From positions 1 to 43,786 of the forward strand of contig URFU01000003.1 of NCBI GenBank assembly GCA_900547125.1: a DNA stretch of 43,786 bases, in the 5' to 3' direction. Under the pieces are notes generated by a model, which saw nothing but the letters and a program-made list of their open reading frames with translations, ran no database searches and had not been told where the DNA came from. A program made the position numbers and the translations under genes. Within the stretch, counting starts at the first letter, position 1; each line of letters opens with the position of its first letter. Of the stretch, positions 17,697-28,026 are shown piece after piece. Origin of the DNA: an uncultured Collinsella sp. GTDB taxonomy: Bacteria > Actinomycetota > Coriobacteriia > Coriobacteriales > Coriobacteriaceae.

Positions 17697-18446
17697 ATGG
17701 CAGGCTCTCGCACATATCGCACAAAGGTGCTCGTCCTCGATAAGACGAAGCTCAAGGAAACCGACCTGATCTTGACGATGCTCGACGAACGGGGACGGCA
17801 GGTGCGTGCCGTGGCAAAGGGCGCCCGCAAACCCGGTGGGCGCCTGGCGGCGCGCTGTGAGCTGTTCTGTACCGTTGATATGCTATTGGCGCATGGACGG
17901 TCGCTCGACGTTGTTTCTCAGGCGGAGCTTATTGAGGCGCCGCTCGGTGCTGCTCCTGACTACGAGACGACCTGTGCCGCCAGCGCGATTGCCGAGGTTG
18001 CGCGTGTGTGCTCGTTCGAGGATGCCGAGGATCCGTTTACCTTTGCCATCACGCAGCGGGCGCTTGCCCTGGTGGGCAGCGGGCTCGACACGGCGCATAT
18101 GGATCTGCTTGTGGCGGCATATGTCTTTAAGCTGCTATCGCACGTTGGCTATCGACCCGATTTTTCTGCCTGCGTGCTGTGCGGAGACCCCATGCTGTCG
18201 TATTTTTCGCCCCGGGCGGGCGGTCTTCTGTGCGGGTCGTGCGCGTCGAGCGTTCCGGGTGCCGAGTTGGTGTCGACCGGTGAGGTCGCGTGGCTGCGCG
18301 CCCTCATGTCCATGACATTCGATGCACTCATGGCCGAGAGGGTCGATCCCCATACCGCTGCCTTTTTGTTGGGGCTTTCGCATGTTTGGGCTGCGACGCA
18401 CACCGATCAGCGCCTCCGTGCGATGGAATTCATGTTGGGTCGGTGA
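17697..18446 (+). CDS. recO: DNA repair protein RecO
   Basis: Helps load RecA onto SSB-coated DNA in the RecFOR pathway. The 249-residue protein has the N-terminal OB fold (TKVLVLDKTKLKETDLILTM, then AVAKGARKPGGRL). The helical C-terminal domain carries a zinc-finger pattern CVLCGDP and CGSCAS. It directly follows era, as in many Gram-positive bacteria. The ATG is 12 bases after the era stop without an obvious ribosome binding site. Confidence 0.93.
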   Translation: MAGSRTYRTKVLVLDKTKLKETDLILTMLDERGRQVRAVAKGARKPGGRLAARCELFCTVDMLLAHGRSLDVVSQAELIEAPLGAAPDYETTCAASAIAEVARVCSFEDAEDPFTFAITQRALALVGSGLDTAHMDLLVAAYVFKLLSHVGYRPDFSACVLCGDPMLSYFSPRAGGLLCGSCASSVPGAELVSTGEVAWLRALMSMTFDALMAERVDPHTAAFLLGLSHVWAATHTDQRLRAMEFMLGR

Positions 18447-18470
18447 TGATGCGCAGTCGCGGGCTGCTTG

Positions 18471-18479
18471 TGGTAACAT
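18471..18479 (+). promoter_or_regulatory. Extended -10 promoter for rpsO
   Basis: TGGTAACAT, with TAACAT at 18474-18479 preceded by TG-G, just after recO and about 105 bp before the rpsO start. This predicts a roughly 100-base leader. Confidence 0.5.
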
Positions 18480-18548
18480 ACCGACCTGTTGGTACCTCGA
18501 TCTTGGATGCTCGCTCCACCGGCGGCTTCCCAGTCCGAGGCGAATAGC

Positions 18549-18564
18549 GTCGCCCGAGGGCGAC
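18549..18564 (+). promoter_or_regulatory. Small hairpin in the rpsO leader
   Basis: GTCGCC and GGCGAC close a four-base loop (CGAG), about 20 bases before the start codon. S15 often represses its own mRNA through leader structures, so this is a candidate binding site, inferred only from position and shape. Confidence 0.35.
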
Positions 18565-18584
18565 AAGAAACGAAAGGTGAAACA

Positions 18585-18863
18585 ATGACTGTTTCCAAAG
18601 AGCGCAAGGCGGAGCTGACTGCCCAGTTCGGTAACACCCCGGTCGATACCGGCAACCCCAAGGTTCAGGTCGCCATCCTGTCCGAGCGCATCAAGGAGCT
18701 GACCGAGCACATGAAGTCCCACCAGAAGGACTTCCACACCCGTCGTGGCCTGCTCATGCTCGTCGGCCGTCGTCGTCGTCTTCTCTCCTACATTAAGAAG
18801 AACGACATCGTCGAGTACCGTGAGCTCATCAAGGCTCTGGGCATCCGCGACAACATCCAGTAA
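18585..18863 (+). CDS. rpsO: Ribosomal protein S15
   Basis: A 30S protein that binds the central domain of 16S rRNA. ATG 18585 gives 92 residues starting MTVSKERKAELTAQFG, and GAAAGGTG lies just upstream. A longer in-frame reading from 18489 would lie in the leader. Conserved S15 features are visible: NTPVDTGNPKVQVAIL, HQKDFHTRRGLLMLVGRRRR and YRELIKALGIR. A terminator follows, then pnp, the classical rpsO-pnp pair. Confidence 0.97.
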   Translation: MTVSKERKAELTAQFGNTPVDTGNPKVQVAILSERIKELTEHMKSHQKDFHTRRGLLMLVGRRRRLLSYIKKNDIVEYRELIKALGIRDNIQ

Positions 18864-18878
18864 GGATTTGTGCATGCT

Positions 18879-18911
18879 AAGAGCGTCCTGCGCAGCGGGG
18901 CGCTCTTTTTG
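18879..18911 (+). terminator. Rho-independent terminator between rpsO and pnp
   Basis: AAGAGCG-T-CC (18879-18888) pairs with GG-G-CGCTCTT (18898-18907), with one wobble, and runs into TTTTT. Partial read-through into pnp is possible. Confidence 0.85.
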
Positions 18912-18977
18912 TGTAAGGGCGTGAACAATCACGCTCTACAGCGTGGCGGGGGCAGGGGGCCCGCGTCACATGAGAAG

Positions 18978-19000
18978 CCCGCAGGCAAGGGGCCTGTGGG
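18978..19000 (+). promoter_or_regulatory. Hairpin just before the pnp ribosome binding site
   Basis: CCCGCAGGC (18978-18986) pairs with GCCTGTGGG (18992-19000), with one G-T wobble, over a five-base loop. It sits two bases before the AAAGGAG site. In E. coli the pnp leader hairpin is cut by RNase III and used for autoregulation; a similar role here is inference. Confidence 0.5.
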
Positions 19001-19013
19001 GTAAAGGAGAACA

Positions 19014-21260
<2,247 letters not shown>

Positions 21261-21283
21261 CAGCCGCACATAAGCAGCACCGC

Positions 21284-21314
21284 AAGGGCGACTCCGGACA
21301 GGGGTCGCCCTTTT
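21284..21314 (+). terminator. Terminator after pnp
   Basis: AAGGGCGACTCC (21284-21295) pairs with GGGGTCGCCCTT (21301-21312) over a five-base loop. The T-run is short (TTTT). Confidence 0.75.
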
Positions 21315-21383
21315 GCTATTCCCGGCGGGATAGACCGGTTCAGATGGGGCTTTGATGCATGGGTGGTCTGTTGTTGTGCAAAT

Positions 21384-21392
21384 GGGTATCAT
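21384..21392 (+). promoter_or_regulatory. Possible promoter for the RNase J gene
   Basis: GGGTATCAT has TATCAT at 21387-21392 preceded by GGG, in the 251-bp gap between pnp and the RNase J gene. No good -35 at 16-18 bases. A start near 21399 would give a leader of about 110 bases. Confidence 0.4.
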
Positions 21393-21511
21393 ACTGTGGT
21401 TACTGCATCGACTCTGTGATGCATGTTTGTACGTTCCCGACGGTCGGTTTGCCAGAAGCGCCCCGTCGGTTGTTCCAGACCCGTTTCGTAGAAAGGAAAC
21501 AACACTCACCT

Positions 21512-23182
21512 ATGGCAGCTAAAAAATCATCTCCCTTGAAGATCATCCCGCTCGGCGGCCTTGACGGCATCGGCAAGAACATGACGGTCTTCGAGTGCGG
21601 CGACGACATGGTGCTCGTCGACGCTGGCCTCATGTTCCCCGATGACTCGCAGCCCGGTATCGATCTGGTACTCCCGGATTACACCTATGTTCTGGAGAAC
21701 GAGGAAAAGCTCCGCGGCATCGTCGTCACTCACGGCCACGAGGACCACACCGGTTCGCTTCCGTATCTGCTCCAGGATCTCAACAACAAGGTGCCCATCT
21801 TCTCGAGCAAGCTGACGCTCGGCTTTATCGAGGGCAAGCTCTCCGAGTTCCGCATTCGCGCACCCAAGTTCCGTGAGGTCAAGGGCGGCAGCCACGTCAA
21901 TTTGGGTGGCATTTCGCTCGACTTCTTCTCGATGACGCACTCCATCCCGGGCGCTTTGGGCGTGTTCATCCGCACCAACCAGGGCACCGTTATGCACACC
22001 GGCGACTTTAAGCTCGACCAGACGCCCATCGACGGCGTCACGCCCGACTATGCCGCCATCAGCCGCTTTGCCAAGCAGGGCATCGACCTGCTGCTGTCCG
22101 ACTCCACCAACGCCACGGTCCCCGGCTTTACCAAGTCCGAGGCCGAGGTTGGCCCCAATCTGCTGCATGCCATCAAGAATGCTCCGGGCCGCGTGTTCGT
22201 CGCGTCGTTCTCGAGCCACATCCATCGTCTGCAGCAGATCTGCGACGCCGCTCGCAAGTGCGGCCGCAAGGTTGTCGTGACCGGTCGTTCCATGCTCACC
22301 AACACCCGCGTGGCGCGCGAGCTCGGTTACCTCAACATCGATGACGCCGATATCATCGATGCCTTCGATATCGATAACCTGCCCGACGACAAGATCGTCG
22401 TCATGTGCACCGGTTCGCAGGGCGAGCCCCTGTCGGCCCTTTCGCGCATGGCCAACGGCGAGCACAAGACGCTCTCCATCCACGAGGGCGATACCGTCAT
22501 CCTCTCGGCAACGCCGGTCCCCGGTAACGAGAAGGCCGTTCAGCAGGTCGTCAACAGCCTCGCCAAGCTTGGCTGCGACGTGTGGGATAAGAACCGCGCC
22601 CTCGTTCACGTCTCGGGTCACGGTAGCCAGGAGGAGCTCAAGCTCCTGATGGCCATGGCCAAGCCTACGTACTTTATGCCGGTCCACGGCGAGGCCGTGC
22701 ATCTGCGCGCCCATGCCCAGCTTGCCCGTAAGATGGGCATCAAGGATGATCATATCTTTATCCTCGACAACGGAGATACGCTCGAGATGCGTGGCGGTAT
22801 CGTCAAGCGCGGTACGCCCGTCGAGTCCGGCGTCGTCTACGTTGACGGACTGCGAATCGGCGATACCGACCCTATCGTTCTGCGCGATCGCCAGAAGCTT
22901 GCCAACGACGGTATGGTCACGGCTGTCGCTATCGTTTCGCTCAAGCACAAGAAGATCGAGGCCATCGAGTTCTCGGGCCGTGGCGTCTCCTTTGCCATCG
23001 ACGATCAGTTCTCCGACGACGCCTCGGCGTCTATCATGAAGACGATCGAGAAGGGCAAGTTCAGCTTTACGAGCAGCGGTTCCGATGCCATTCGCAAGGC
23101 CGTGCGCGACTCGCTCTCTAACTTTATCTGGAGCCGTACGCGCACTCGTCCGATGATCATCCCGGTCGTCATGGAGGTTTAG
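21512..23182 (+). CDS. rnj: Ribonuclease J
   Basis: A metallo-beta-lactamase/beta-CASP nuclease with endonuclease and 5'-to-3' exonuclease activity in mRNA decay and rRNA maturation. ATG 21512 gives 556 residues (MAAKKSSPLKIIPLGGLDGI), the usual length and start. AAAGGA lies about 13 bases upstream, somewhat far. The metal-binding motif THGHEDHTGSLPYLL is clear. HTGDFKLDQTP, SDSTNATVPGFT and the beta-CASP VMCTGSQGEPLSALSRM follow, and VSGHGSQEEL closes the active-site region. The stop is one base before the ftsK start. Confidence 0.95.
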   Translation: MAAKKSSPLKIIPLGGLDGIGKNMTVFECGDDMVLVDAGLMFPDDSQPGIDLVLPDYTYVLENEEKLRGIVVTHGHEDHTGSLPYLLQDLNNKVPIFSSKLTLGFIEGKLSEFRIRAPKFREVKGGSHVNLGGISLDFFSMTHSIPGALGVFIRTNQGTVMHTGDFKLDQTPIDGVTPDYAAISRFAKQGIDLLLSDSTNATVPGFTKSEAEVGPNLLHAIKNAPGRVFVASFSSHIHRLQQICDAARKCGRKVVVTGRSMLTNTRVARELGYLNIDDADIIDAFDIDNLPDDKIVVMCTGSQGEPLSALSRMANGEHKTLSIHEGDTVILSATPVPGNEKAVQQVVNSLAKLGCDVWDKNRALVHVSGHGSQEELKLLMAMAKPTYFMPVHGEAVHLRAHAQLARKMGIKDDHIFILDNGDTLEMRGGIVKRGTPVESGVVYVDGLRIGDTDPIVLRDRQKLANDGMVTAVAIVSLKHKKIEAIEFSGRGVSFAIDDQFSDDASASIMKTIEKGKFSFTSSGSDAIRKAVRDSLSNFIWSRTRTRPMIIPVVMEV

Positions 23183-23183
23183 T

Positions 23184-25964
23184 TTGGCGCGCGGATCTGC
23201 ACAAAACGCCAAAGGCAATAAAGCCAACAACCAACCGGCATCTGCTAAGGGTGCCGGTTCCCATCTTCGTGCCAATAAGGGCCACGAGGCCGACTTCGAC
23301 GATTTTGAGCCCCTGGTCGAGCCTTCGGCCAACCGTGATATCGCCGGCGTGGTCATTGCCGTTTTGGCGATTGCGTCCTTCATTGCCGTGATTTCGCCGG
23401 CGACCGCACCCGTTACGGCTGCGGTTGCCGGTTTCTACCACCTGGGCTTTGGTCTGGGCGCCTACGTGCTGCCGATTGTCATTTTGCTGTTTGCCGCCAC
23501 TCTCTTTTTAGGCGAGGATTCGCCGCTCAACGTGCGCTCTGTTGCGGGCGGTGCCGTGGTCTTTATCGCCGTCGTCTCCATTCTCTCGCTGATGGTGCCG
23601 GGTACGAGCGACTCGTGCGATCTTATGTTTACGCAGCAAAACCTGTCCGCCGCGGGTGGCTACATCGGTGCGTTTATTGCGAGCGCGCTGCAGAATGCCC
23701 TGGGTAAGCCTATCGCGATGGTGGTCCTGTTGGGTCTGGCCGTCGTTGGCTTTGTCATCATCGGCTTTTCGGTGGGCGGCGTTTTGCGCTCTGCCCGCGA
23801 CCGTGCGGCCGATTTTGCCGAGCGCCGTCGTGCCGACGTCAACGCGAGTCCGTGGGGTGACGACGAAGCCCTGTCGGTGCCCGGCGTTGTCCGTCCGCAC
23901 CTGAGCATTCTTCGTCAAAAGGGCTCCGATGCTGCCGTGACCACGGTCATGGGCAACGATGCGGCCCCGGTTTTGGACGATGACGATGACGACGAGGATC
24001 CGTTTGTCGACGTGTCCGATGCCGTGGAGGCCGAGCGCGCTAAGACGACGCTGCTGCCGCGCCGTCATGCCAAGAAGGGCAAGACGGTTCCCAAACTCAA
24101 TACGAGTGAGCCTGACCCGTCTTGGTCCGAGAGCGAGATTGAGCTTACCGAGGGTGATGTCGAGGACGACGAGTCCCCGCTCGAGACTGCTAAAACCACC
24201 TTGCTGCCGCGTCGTCAGGCAAAGCGCGGTCAGGTGACCGGCCAGCATTCGATGGAGTACGATCCGGACAAGGTCGACGAGTCCGAACCGCCGTTTGCCG
24301 TGAATCCCGTCTCGGCCGCCCCTCAAATCCCTGATTTCCTCAAGCATCCCAAGGTTGCCGATGCGCCTGTTGTGAGCGCTGCCGAGGCGTCTACTTCGAG
24401 CGATGGGGGAGCGGACAATGCCCCCGCGGATAACGAGGGCGAAGAAGAGGACGGCCTTAAGCTTCCGCCGCTCGAGATCCTGCACGCCAACCCGCAGTCG
24501 GCGTCCTCCGCGTCATCTGACAAGGAGCTGGAACAGACTGCCGAGTCACTGCAATCCACCTTGCTTGAGTTTGGCCGCAGTGCCCGCGTGGTCGGCTGGA
24601 TCGCCGGCCCCACGGTGACGACCTTTAAGCTGCAACCTGGCGAGGGCGAGCGCGTGAGCAAGATTTCGAGCCTCGAGGACGATATCGCGCTTTCGCTCGC
24701 TGCTCAGTCGGTGCGCATCTTTGCCCCGATCCCCGGTACCTCGCTTGTGGGTAGCGAGATTCCCAATCGCAAGCGCCAGAACGTCAACCTGGGCGACGTG
24801 CTTCCCTATGTGAAGGGCGGTCCGCTCGAGCTGGCCATCGGTCGAGATGCCGAGGGCACGCCGGTCGTCGCTGACCTCGCCAAGATGCCCCACCTGCTGA
24901 TCGCCGGCACGACCGGTTCTGGTAAGTCGGTGATGATCAATTCCATCATCACGACCCTGCTCATGCGAGCCCTTCCCGAGGACGTTCGCCTGATCATGGT
25001 CGACCCCAAGCGCGTCGAGCTTGCGGGCTATAACGGTTTGCCGCATCTCTATGTGCCCGTGGTGACCGAGCCCAAGCAGGCCGCGAGCGCTCTGCAATGG
25101 GCCGTGTCCGAGATGGAGCGTCGCCTGAAGGTCTTCGAGCGTCTCAACGTGCGTAAGATCTCGACCTACAACGAAAAGCAGGCCGCCGGCGAGTTTGAGC
25201 ATTACGACAACCCGCCCCAAAAGATGCCCTATCTGGTCATTATCATCGACGAGCTTTCGGACCTGATGATGGTCGCCGGCAAGGATGTCGAGGCCTCGAT
25301 CGTTCGTATCGCCCAGCTGGGCCGTGCCGCCGGTATACACCTTATCGTGGCTACGCAGCGCCCCAGCTCCAACGTGGTGACGGGCCTCATCAAGGCCAAC
25401 ATCACCAACCGCATCGCCTTTAACGTCGCCACGGGCATCGACTCGCGCGTCATTATTGACCAGATGGGTGCCGAAAAGCTCACCGGTTTGGGCGACATGC
25501 TGTTCTCCAAGGTCGACTGGGGCAAGCCTCGCCGTATCCAGGGCTGCTTTGTCTCGGATGACGAAATCAACGAGATTGTCGAGTTCGTCAAGTCGCAGAG
25601 CGAGCCCGACTACCACGAGGAGATTCTGTCTGCCGTGGCGCCCGCTTCCATGTCCATGGCGGGTGGCGGCGGTATTGTCCGCACCGGAGTAGCCGAGCCG
25701 CAAGACGATGATCCGCTCATTTGGGAAGCCGCCCATATTGTGGTGGAATCGCAGCTTGGCTCCACATCTGGCCTGCAACGTCGTCTGAAGGTTGGCTATG
25801 CGCGTGCCGGGCGTATTATGGACATGCTGGAAGAAAAGGGTGTCGTCGGCCCGCCCGACGGTTCCAAGCCGCGTGAGGTCCTGTTGGACGAGGAGGGGCT
25901 TGCCGCGCTGGAATCTGTCGACGCCGAGATGGCACGTGAAGATCGTGAGTTTGGAGGATTCTGA
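23184..25964 (+). CDS. ftsK: FtsK/SpoIIIE-type DNA translocase
   Basis: A septal DNA pump that moves chromosome ends out of the closing division site. The 926-residue protein has a hydrophilic N-terminus and four membrane helices at about 50-205. A long acidic linker (about 225-455) contains two copies of an AKTTLLPRRxAKxG motif at about 286-299 and 336-349. The motor domain starts near 460 with the Walker A GTTGSGKS at 575-582, then VDPKRVELAGYNGLPHL, IIDELSDLMMVAG and IVATQRPSSNVVTGLIKANI. A winged-helix gamma domain (QRRLKVGYARAGRIMDMLE) ends the protein. The start is TTG with GGAGG upstream. The stop overlaps the next ATG (TGATG). Confidence 0.95.
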   Translation: MARGSAQNAKGNKANNQPASAKGAGSHLRANKGHEADFDDFEPLVEPSANRDIAGVVIAVLAIASFIAVISPATAPVTAAVAGFYHLGFGLGAYVLPIVILLFAATLFLGEDSPLNVRSVAGGAVVFIAVVSILSLMVPGTSDSCDLMFTQQNLSAAGGYIGAFIASALQNALGKPIAMVVLLGLAVVGFVIIGFSVGGVLRSARDRAADFAERRRADVNASPWGDDEALSVPGVVRPHLSILRQKGSDAAVTTVMGNDAAPVLDDDDDDEDPFVDVSDAVEAERAKTTLLPRRHAKKGKTVPKLNTSEPDPSWSESEIELTEGDVEDDESPLETAKTTLLPRRQAKRGQVTGQHSMEYDPDKVDESEPPFAVNPVSAAPQIPDFLKHPKVADAPVVSAAEASTSSDGGADNAPADNEGEEEDGLKLPPLEILHANPQSASSASSDKELEQTAESLQSTLLEFGRSARVVGWIAGPTVTTFKLQPGEGERVSKISSLEDDIALSLAAQSVRIFAPIPGTSLVGSEIPNRKRQNVNLGDVLPYVKGGPLELAIGRDAEGTPVVADLAKMPHLLIAGTTGSGKSVMINSIITTLLMRALPEDVRLIMVDPKRVELAGYNGLPHLYVPVVTEPKQAASALQWAVSEMERRLKVFERLNVRKISTYNEKQAAGEFEHYDNPPQKMPYLVIIIDELSDLMMVAGKDVEASIVRIAQLGRAAGIHLIVATQRPSSNVVTGLIKANITNRIAFNVATGIDSRVIIDQMGAEKLTGLGDMLFSKVDWGKPRRIQGCFVSDDEINEIVEFVKSQSEPDYHEEILSAVAPASMSMAGGGGIVRTGVAEPQDDDPLIWEAAHIVVESQLGSTSGLQRRLKVGYARAGRIMDMLEEKGVVGPPDGSKPREVLLDEEGLAALESVDAEMAREDREFGGF

Positions 25965-27475
25965 TGGCTGCACGCTTTGGTGACATGCTGCTCGAGCAGC
26001 GTCGCCGGATGGGCCTTTCCATTCAGCAGGTCGCCAACACCATCAAAATCAGGCCGCAGATCATCGAGTTTTTCGAGACCGGTAACTTTGCTTCGATGCC
26101 GCCGCGCGGCTATGCGCAGGGCATGATTTCGAGCTATGCTCGCTTTTTGGGCCTCAATCCGCGCGAGGTCGTCAATGCCTACTTTGACGACCTGATGGCA
26201 TACGAACGCGAGACGTCGCAGCAGGGCGGTCGTTTTCAGGACGCCGCCGGCTACGTCAATTCGCGTTCCTCGGTCGATAACGGGCGCTTCCTGATGGTTC
26301 AGGGCGGTCGTTCAACCCGCTATGGACAGCGTCCTCAGCAGGCCGGTTATATTACTGAGACGGGTTCGGGCGAGGAGATTCGCTCACAGCGTGACCGGTT
26401 CCGCAGTACGCCGATGCCCGAGGACCGTGCACTTCCCGCTGCCCGCGGCGTGGCGCGTGACCCTCGTGCCGGCTACGGCGACGGCGGCTATTCCGATCGC
26501 GGTTACCGTGGTGCCTCTATGGGACGCTCTCGCGGTGGCTATTCGGATGCCGATACCACGCAGGTGACGCCGCGTCTTCGCTCTCAATCACAGCCGTATG
26601 GCCAGCGCTCTTCGGCTCCGCGTTCGGTCCAGCGTGGCTATCAAGGCCGCGGTGAACTTGCGCCCCGCTCGGGTCAGCGCAGCCTTCAGGGCCAGGGCGG
26701 CTATCGCGGCCGTTCCGATAGCAATCGCGGTCGTATGCCTCAGGGAAGCGGCCGCAGCAGTTCCGGTCGTGGACGCGGCGGATCACGTACTCCTCAAAAC
26801 AACGGGCTCGCTCCGCGTATCGTCTACGCCGGCATCGGTGCCGTTGTGCTGCTGTTGATTGTGCTCATCGTGGTGCTTCTACGTGGCTGCGCATCTTCGG
26901 CGCCCGAGAACACGCCCGAGACGCCCACTGCTACCAAGATGACGACCAAGAAGTCTTCTAAGAAGACCGAAACGGTCGACGAGGACGATGACACCGATGA
27001 GGCGACGGATGAGTCGACTGATTCGGACGCTACCACGACGACGGCCAAGAAGGAAGAGAACGAGGTCACGAAGGTCAAAGTCTCCGTTGCCAAGGGAAAG
27101 ACCGCGTGGATTGAGGTCAAGGTTGACGGCAAGTCGGTCTATGGCGCCCAGGCGACTGGCCCCTTTGAGCAGGAGTACACGCCCGAGTCTTCGATCGAGA
27201 TCACCACGTCCAAGCCTTCCGATGTCACCGTTACCAAGAACGGTGAAAAGGTTCGTTACGATACCAAGACCTCGGGCGTGGCGCGTGTGACGATCACCGT
27301 TCCCAAGAAGGAGACGTCTGATTCCGAGAATGGTGAAAGTTCTGATGGTACCGACACCACCGATGGTACCGATGCCACCGACGGTACCGATGCCCAGTCC
27401 ACGGATGGCGCCGATACCGCAACTGACGGTCAGACACCCACCGATTCTACCGACAATTCGTACGATAGCTACTAG
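25964..27475 (+). CDS. rodZ: RodZ-like membrane protein with HTH domain and low-complexity Arg/Gly/Ser linker
   Basis: The 503-residue protein starts with a RodZ-type helix-turn-helix domain (about 1-75: LLEQRRRMGLSIQQVANTIK, FFETGNFASMPPRGYAQGMI), which in RodZ binds MreB and shapes the cell wall machinery. Residues of about 85-280 form a low-complexity region rich in Arg, Gly, Ser, Gln and Tyr, with many RGG/RGY-like units. A single membrane helix follows at about 286-308 (IVYAGIGAVVLLLIVLIVVLL). Outside is a Thr/Lys/Asp-rich segment and a beta-rich domain resembling the RodZ C-terminal domain (VSVAKGKTAWIEVKVDGKSV). An Asp/Thr/Gly repeat tail ends it. The place before pgsA matches B. subtilis ymfM. 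No mreB is in view. Confidence 0.8.
   Translation: MAARFGDMLLEQRRRMGLSIQQVANTIKIRPQIIEFFETGNFASMPPRGYAQGMISSYARFLGLNPREVVNAYFDDLMAYERETSQQGGRFQDAAGYVNSRSSVDNGRFLMVQGGRSTRYGQRPQQAGYITETGSGEEIRSQRDRFRSTPMPEDRALPAARGVARDPRAGYGDGGYSDRGYRGASMGRSRGGYSDADTTQVTPRLRSQSQPYGQRSSAPRSVQRGYQGRGELAPRSGQRSLQGQGGYRGRSDSNRGRMPQGSGRSSSGRGRGGSRTPQNNGLAPRIVYAGIGAVVLLLIVLIVVLLRGCASSAPENTPETPTATKMTTKKSSKKTETVDEDDDTDEATDESTDSDATTTTAKKEENEVTKVKVSVAKGKTAWIEVKVDGKSVYGAQATGPFEQEYTPESSIEITTSKPSDVTVTKNGEKVRYDTKTSGVARVTITVPKKETSDSENGESSDGTDTTDGTDATDGTDAQSTDGADTATDGQTPTDSTDNSYDSY
27344..27397 (+). repeat. Three 18-bp tandem repeats in the rodZ-like gene
   Basis: Units starting at 27344, 27362 and 27380 each read GA(T/C)GGTACCGA(T/C) plus a variable six bases, encoding DGTDTT, DGTDAT and DGTDAQ. 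The copy number may vary between strains. Confidence 0.8.
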
Positions 27476-27501
27476 GCCGCTCGTACGCGAAAGGAAACAT
27501 C

Positions 27502-27999
27502 ATGGCTAAAGATTCCAGCTTCGACGTCGTGTCCGAGGTCAACATGCAAGAGGTCGACAACGCCTTCCAGCAGACCACGCGCGAGAATTCCCAGCGCTAT
27601 GACCTTAAGGATTCCGGCGCCACGATCGAGCTTACGAAGGGCGACAAGCTCTTTACGATCAACGCCCCGGCCGACTTTGTCTCCAAACAGATTGTTGACG
27701 TGCTGAGCTCCAAGCTCATCAAGCGCGGCATCGACCTCAAGGCTGTCTCGTGGGATGCTCCGCAGGCGGCATCGGGTGGCACCGTGCGCGTGCTCGGCCA
27801 TATCGTCGAGGGTATCGACCAGGCGACCGCCAAGAAGATCAACAAGGACATCAAGGATCAAATGCTCAAGGTCAAGGTGACCATCGAGGCCGACAAACTG
27901 CGTGTTTCCTCTGCTTCGAAGGACGCGTTGCAGACCGTGATTCAGTTCCTGCGCGACCAGGACTACGGCCAGCCGCTGCAGTTCACCAACTACCGCTAA
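27502..27999 (+). CDS. yajQ: YajQ-family nucleotide-binding protein
   Basis: The 165-residue protein matches the YajQ/UPF0234 family throughout: FDVVSEVNMQEVDNAFQQT at the start, RYDLKDSGATIEL, SKLIKRGIDLKAVSW in the middle and QDYGQPLQFTNYR at the end. Family members fold as two ferredoxin-like domains and bind nucleotides; in some pathogens cyclic di-GMP binding is reported, but the role here is unknown. AAAGGA stands before the ATG. It sits between the rodZ-like gene and rimO with gaps under 30 bases, so the three may be co-transcribed. Confidence 0.92.
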   Translation: MAKDSSFDVVSEVNMQEVDNAFQQTTRENSQRYDLKDSGATIELTKGDKLFTINAPADFVSKQIVDVLSSKLIKRGIDLKAVSWDAPQAASGGTVRVLGHIVEGIDQATAKKINKDIKDQMLKVKVTIEADKLRVSSASKDALQTVIQFLRDQDYGQPLQFTNYR

Positions 28000-28026
28000 T
28001 ATCAATCGAAAGGACCGCTCTCCAAC

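Noticed and set aside
27476..27501. GCCGCTCGTACGCG as another promoter of the CCGCTCGGGTA type before yajQ
   Set aside because: It lacks the GG-TANNAT part and sits in a 26-base gap that looks intra-operonic.
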